This document shows, in pieces, positions 62,192 through 64,000 of a stretch of DNA of 64,000 nucleotides. How positions within the stretch are numbered: the first letter of the stretch is position 1; each line of letters starts with the position of its first letter. The notes under the pieces were generated by a model. It had not been told where the DNA came from. It saw only the letters and a program-made list of their open reading frames with translations, and did no database searches. The position numbers and the translations under genes are program-made. The stretch lies in assembly GCA_001798135.1 (NCBI GenBank), contig MGRJ01000004.1, positions 50,016 through 114,015 on the forward strand, written 5' to 3'. Origin of the DNA: Deltaproteobacteria bacterium RIFCSPHIGHO2_02_FULL_40_28 (GTDB taxonomy: Bacteria > UBA10199 > 2-12-FULL-40-28).

Positions 62192-62599
62192 ATGAAGTGG
62201 GTGCTTTATTCTGATGGTGCAAGTAGGGGTAATCCAGGAGAGGCTGGGGCCGGGGCTTATTTGGTTAATGAGAAGGGTGAGGAAATTAAGCTTACTCTTT
62301 ACTTGGGTCAAAAAACCAATAATCAAGCCGAGTATGAGGCCCTTCTTTTGGGTTTAAGAGAGTTAAAAAAATATAAAGTGAAAGATCTGACCATTCGAGC
62401 TGATTCAGAATTATTAATCAAACAATTGAAAGGTGAATATCGGGTAAAACATCCCAACCTGATTCCTCTTTTTGAAGAAGCTAAAAAATACTTGGCTTCT
62501 TTTTCTGCCTTAAAATTAGAACATGTGCGCAGAGAGCAAAATGAAGAAGCCGATGCACTGGCCAATTTGGCCATTGATGAAAAAGATATTATTTTTTAA
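62192..62599 (+). CDS. rnhA: Ribonuclease HI-family protein
   Basis: Degrades RNA in RNA-DNA hybrids. From the ATG at 62192 the 135-residue protein begins KWVLYSDGASRGNPGEAGAGAYL (catalytic Asp). It has NNQAEYEALLLGL (catalytic Glu), IRADSELLIKQLKGEY (catalytic Asp) and NEEADALANLA (fourth Asp). The short form without an N-terminal hybrid-binding domain resembles the archaeal/Bacillus type. The longer frame to 62090 begins in the terminator and is not used. It is followed by a convergent gene (11-base overlap). Confidence 0.9.
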   Translation: MKWVLYSDGASRGNPGEAGAGAYLVNEKGEEIKLTLYLGQKTNNQAEYEALLLGLRELKKYKVKDLTIRADSELLIKQLKGEYRVKHPNLIPLFEEAKKYLASFSALKLEHVRREQNEEADALANLAIDEKDIIF

Positions 62600-63287
62600 C
62601 CCAAACGCTTCCGCGACCTTTCCCTTTTATTTTAAGACCGGTGAAGTCTTTAAGATCAAGCAGGGCTTGTTGACGGGAAAGAGTGTGGTTTAAGGTTTCT
62701 AAGTAATCCGCTAAACTTATTTGCCCACTTCTAGCTACCAATCTTGAAATAATATTATGCCTGGCCTGGGGGCTAAAATGACCAAGTTCCATGCGTTGCA
62801 GGGAATGGATGATGGGGCGTTCGCGCGCTAAAAATCCCCAAGAAAGATATTCTTGAAGGGGCTCGAAACTAGCTTTCTGCATGGCTCTACTACCTGGGGC
62901 ATACAGGAGACAAAAAAATAATTGAGGGGGAACAGGATGATAATCCCGCATGAGGTATTCAAAAAAATAAATAACTTCGCGATCATCAAAACAAGGTTCT
63001 AAAAAAGATCCGATGACTCCAAATACTTGGGGGGAGGGCATGGTGCGGATGGAGTTTCGCAAGGTTTGGGGATTCAATTCCATCCAGTGGAAAAAAAGAA
63101 ATTCAACGAGGATATCAAACAAACGCGGATCAAAGCGGCTCATTTCGGCTGTAAGCACCAGAAGTTCTTCTTTTGATTTGGGAGAATAAGGCCACTTTTT
63201 TTTCTCACCTACAGCTCTGGCTCCGATTAAGCCCAGCTCAAAGTATGCGCGGGAAAGATGGTTTAAGGTAGGAGGAGTTGTAAACAT
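62589..63287 (-). CDS. Putative partner protein of the nucleotidyltransferase (unknown)
   Basis: 232 residues. I do not recognise a named family. The C-terminal 60 residues (SPQARHNIISRLVARSGQISLADYLETLNHTLSRQQALLDL) look like a winged or helix-turn-helix DNA-binding domain. The middle is helical and aromatic-rich. It overlaps the upstream nucleotidyltransferase gene by one base, so both form a two-gene unit in which this could be a regulator or antidote. Confidence 0.7.
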   Translation of the reverse strand: MFTTPPTLNHLSRAYFELGLIGARAVGEKKKWPYSPKSKEELLVLTAEMSRFDPRLFDILVEFLFFHWMELNPQTLRNSIRTMPSPQVFGVIGSFLEPCFDDREVIYFFEYLMRDYHPVPPQLFFCLLYAPGSRAMQKASFEPLQEYLSWGFLARERPIIHSLQRMELGHFSPQARHNIISRLVARSGQISLADYLETLNHTLSRQQALLDLKDFTGLKIKGKGRGSVWVKK

Positions 63288-63814
63288 TACATCTCCAATT
63301 CATCCAAAAGATCAAACAAAAAATCCAAGGCTTCTTGTGATTTGGGGATTCGTTTTTCTAATAAATTTTGAATATGTTTTTTAGTCAAATTGGTATCGGC
63401 CCCTTTTTTAATGAGGGCCCTGGCATGGCCAATATCTTTTTCGCGCCCCGCATAACATTTAAGGATGAGGAGATCGGTTAGTCCAAGAGCATAAACAATT
63501 AAATGTTTTCCTTTAAAGGTTTCTACAAGTCGTGTGCTGTAATCTTGAGGAAGGCTGAATAAAAAAGTAGAAAAATAAGGGTTAAGCCAATCCCTGGGGA
63601 GATTTAATTCTAAAGCCACTTCCTGAATTTCGTCTGCAACATCGGCTTCTTTAATTTCAGATTGGAAAAATAGGGCATCCATATCAAGGGTAGCCAATGG
63701 AAAATCATAGGCTAAAACCATGGCCCCGCCTCCTCCTAATAAAAGCTTGGCAGGTTTTTTGATTTTATTATCTAGTAATTTCAATGCACTGCGCATTTGA
63801 GAAGCATCCATCAT
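63287..63814 (-). CDS. Nucleotidyltransferase-like protein (DUF6036-type)
   Basis: The 175-residue protein begins MMDASQMRSALKLLDNKIKKPAKLLLGGGGAMVLAYDFPLATLDMDALFF, with the glycine-rich strand and the D-x-D (LDMDALF) of the nucleotidyltransferase fold. A helical part with GLTDLLILKCYAGREKDIGHARALI follows. It has the same plan as the gene at 52706. The pair order is nucleotidyltransferase first, reversed from the 52 kb pair. The start is at 63814 or at the second ATG, 63811; both lie 4-7 bases after a TACAAT box. Confidence 0.82.
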   Translation of the reverse strand: MMDASQMRSALKLLDNKIKKPAKLLLGGGGAMVLAYDFPLATLDMDALFFQSEIKEADVADEIQEVALELNLPRDWLNPYFSTFLFSLPQDYSTRLVETFKGKHLIVYALGLTDLLILKCYAGREKDIGHARALIKKGADTNLTKKHIQNLLEKRIPKSQEALDFLFDLLDELEM

Positions 63815-63852
63815 TTATATTGTATATTAAAATGAACTATAGTCAATATAGT
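63815..63852 (-). promoter_or_regulatory. Leaderless promoter with palindrome over the -35 box
   Basis: On the minus strand: -35 TTGACT (63846-63841), a 16-base spacer, -10 TACAAT (63824-63819), and 4 bases to the ATG at 63814 (7 to the ATG at 63811). Perfect inverted repeat ACTATA (63836-63841) / TATAGT (63847-63852) centred on the -35 box. No Shine-Dalgarno. Confidence 0.7.
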
Positions 63853-63896
63853 AGTTATTTATGGGCATTTCTATTTACTCAAACTTTTTTCTATTT

Positions 63897-64000
63897 GTCA
63901 TCCCGGCGAAGGCCGGGATCCAATCTTAAAATTCAAAGATGGATCCCTGCCTGCGCAGGGATGACAGAGGGAGGGGCAGGGATGACAGAGGGAGGGGCAG
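63897..64000. repeat. Double-hairpin palindromic repeat with tandem duplication at the window end
   Basis: GTCATCCCGGCGAAGGCCGG with its second hairpin (CCCTGCCTGCGCAGGG), then two tandem copies of a 21-base unit containing GGGATGACAGAGGGAGGGGC. The repeat continues to the window edge and may extend beyond it. Confidence 0.85.

Noticed and set aside
1-64000. CRISPR array, tRNA or rRNA genes
   Set aside because: The repeats are isolated hairpins without regular spacers; no tRNA T-loop or rRNA segments noticed by eye. A tRNAscan-SE run would be decisive.

Overview
The window is a dense, AT-rich bacterial chromosome segment with overlapping genes on both strands. It carries Tol-Pal envelope genes, AmgK/MurU peptidoglycan recycling, an Slt-type lytic transglycosylase, NtrB/NtrC and a type III secretion export-gate protein (SctV). 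That gene set points to a Gram-negative (diderm) bacterium. The many dispersed palindromes built on GTCATTCCCGC and GTCATCCCGGC cores, together with the gene mix, fit best with a low-GC deltaproteobacteria-like lineage. The lineage is an inference: no rRNA or tRNA gene was seen here.

Layout. 1-9.8 kb: a JAMM-like protein of unknown role, then a leftward block ppx/gppA - tolB - tolA-like - tolR - tolQ - murU - amgK - two unknown proteins - a flippase-like membrane protein. 9.8-18.3 kb: valS-nadC and hisS, interleaved with three AAA+/DUF4143 ATPase-nuclease paralogues, each behind its own palindromic promoter. 18.3-23.1 kb: two glycine-zipper proteins, an orphan ParA, and a GMC oxidoreductase with its small partner. 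23.2-28.2 kb: M20 peptidase, oppC-oppD-oppF without oppA/oppB, and vapBC. 28.3-38.3 kb: hbd, slt, an ECF sigma factor with a putative anti-sigma, an EamA transporter, a secreted sphingomyelinase-like protein, dusB-ntrB-ntrC and thiE. 38.4-44 kb: secA, argJ and a fourth AAA+/DUF4143 gene. 44.1-52 kb: orphan sctV, then bioF and bioA separated by about 1.9 kb of decayed mobile DNA (a broken SpoVG-family gene plus a DUF1016/YhcG nuclease), then serS. 52-53.2 kb: an XRE-type regulator with a nucleotidyltransferase-like partner. 53.2-61.6 kb: housekeeping genes (MBL hydrolase, PduO, hisC-rpe-fmt-def-priA-galU-purU). 61.7-64 kb: a small unknown gene, a terminator, an RNase HI, and a second nucleotidyltransferase-like pair.

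Two themes recur. First, several accessory genes lack a Shine-Dalgarno sequence and have a -10 box 3-6 bases before the start codon, which predicts leaderless mRNAs; in most of them the -35 or -10 box lies inside a gene-specific perfect palindrome. These include three DUF4143 ATPases, the XRE regulator, the right-hand nucleotidyltransferase and the secreted phosphodiesterase. Second, palindromic repeats of several families occur throughout, sometimes in frame inside essential-looking genes (twice in nadC, once in amgK), as Rickettsia palindromic elements do. In several places the apparent longest reading frame begins inside a promoter, terminator or repeat, so the starts given here are corrected.
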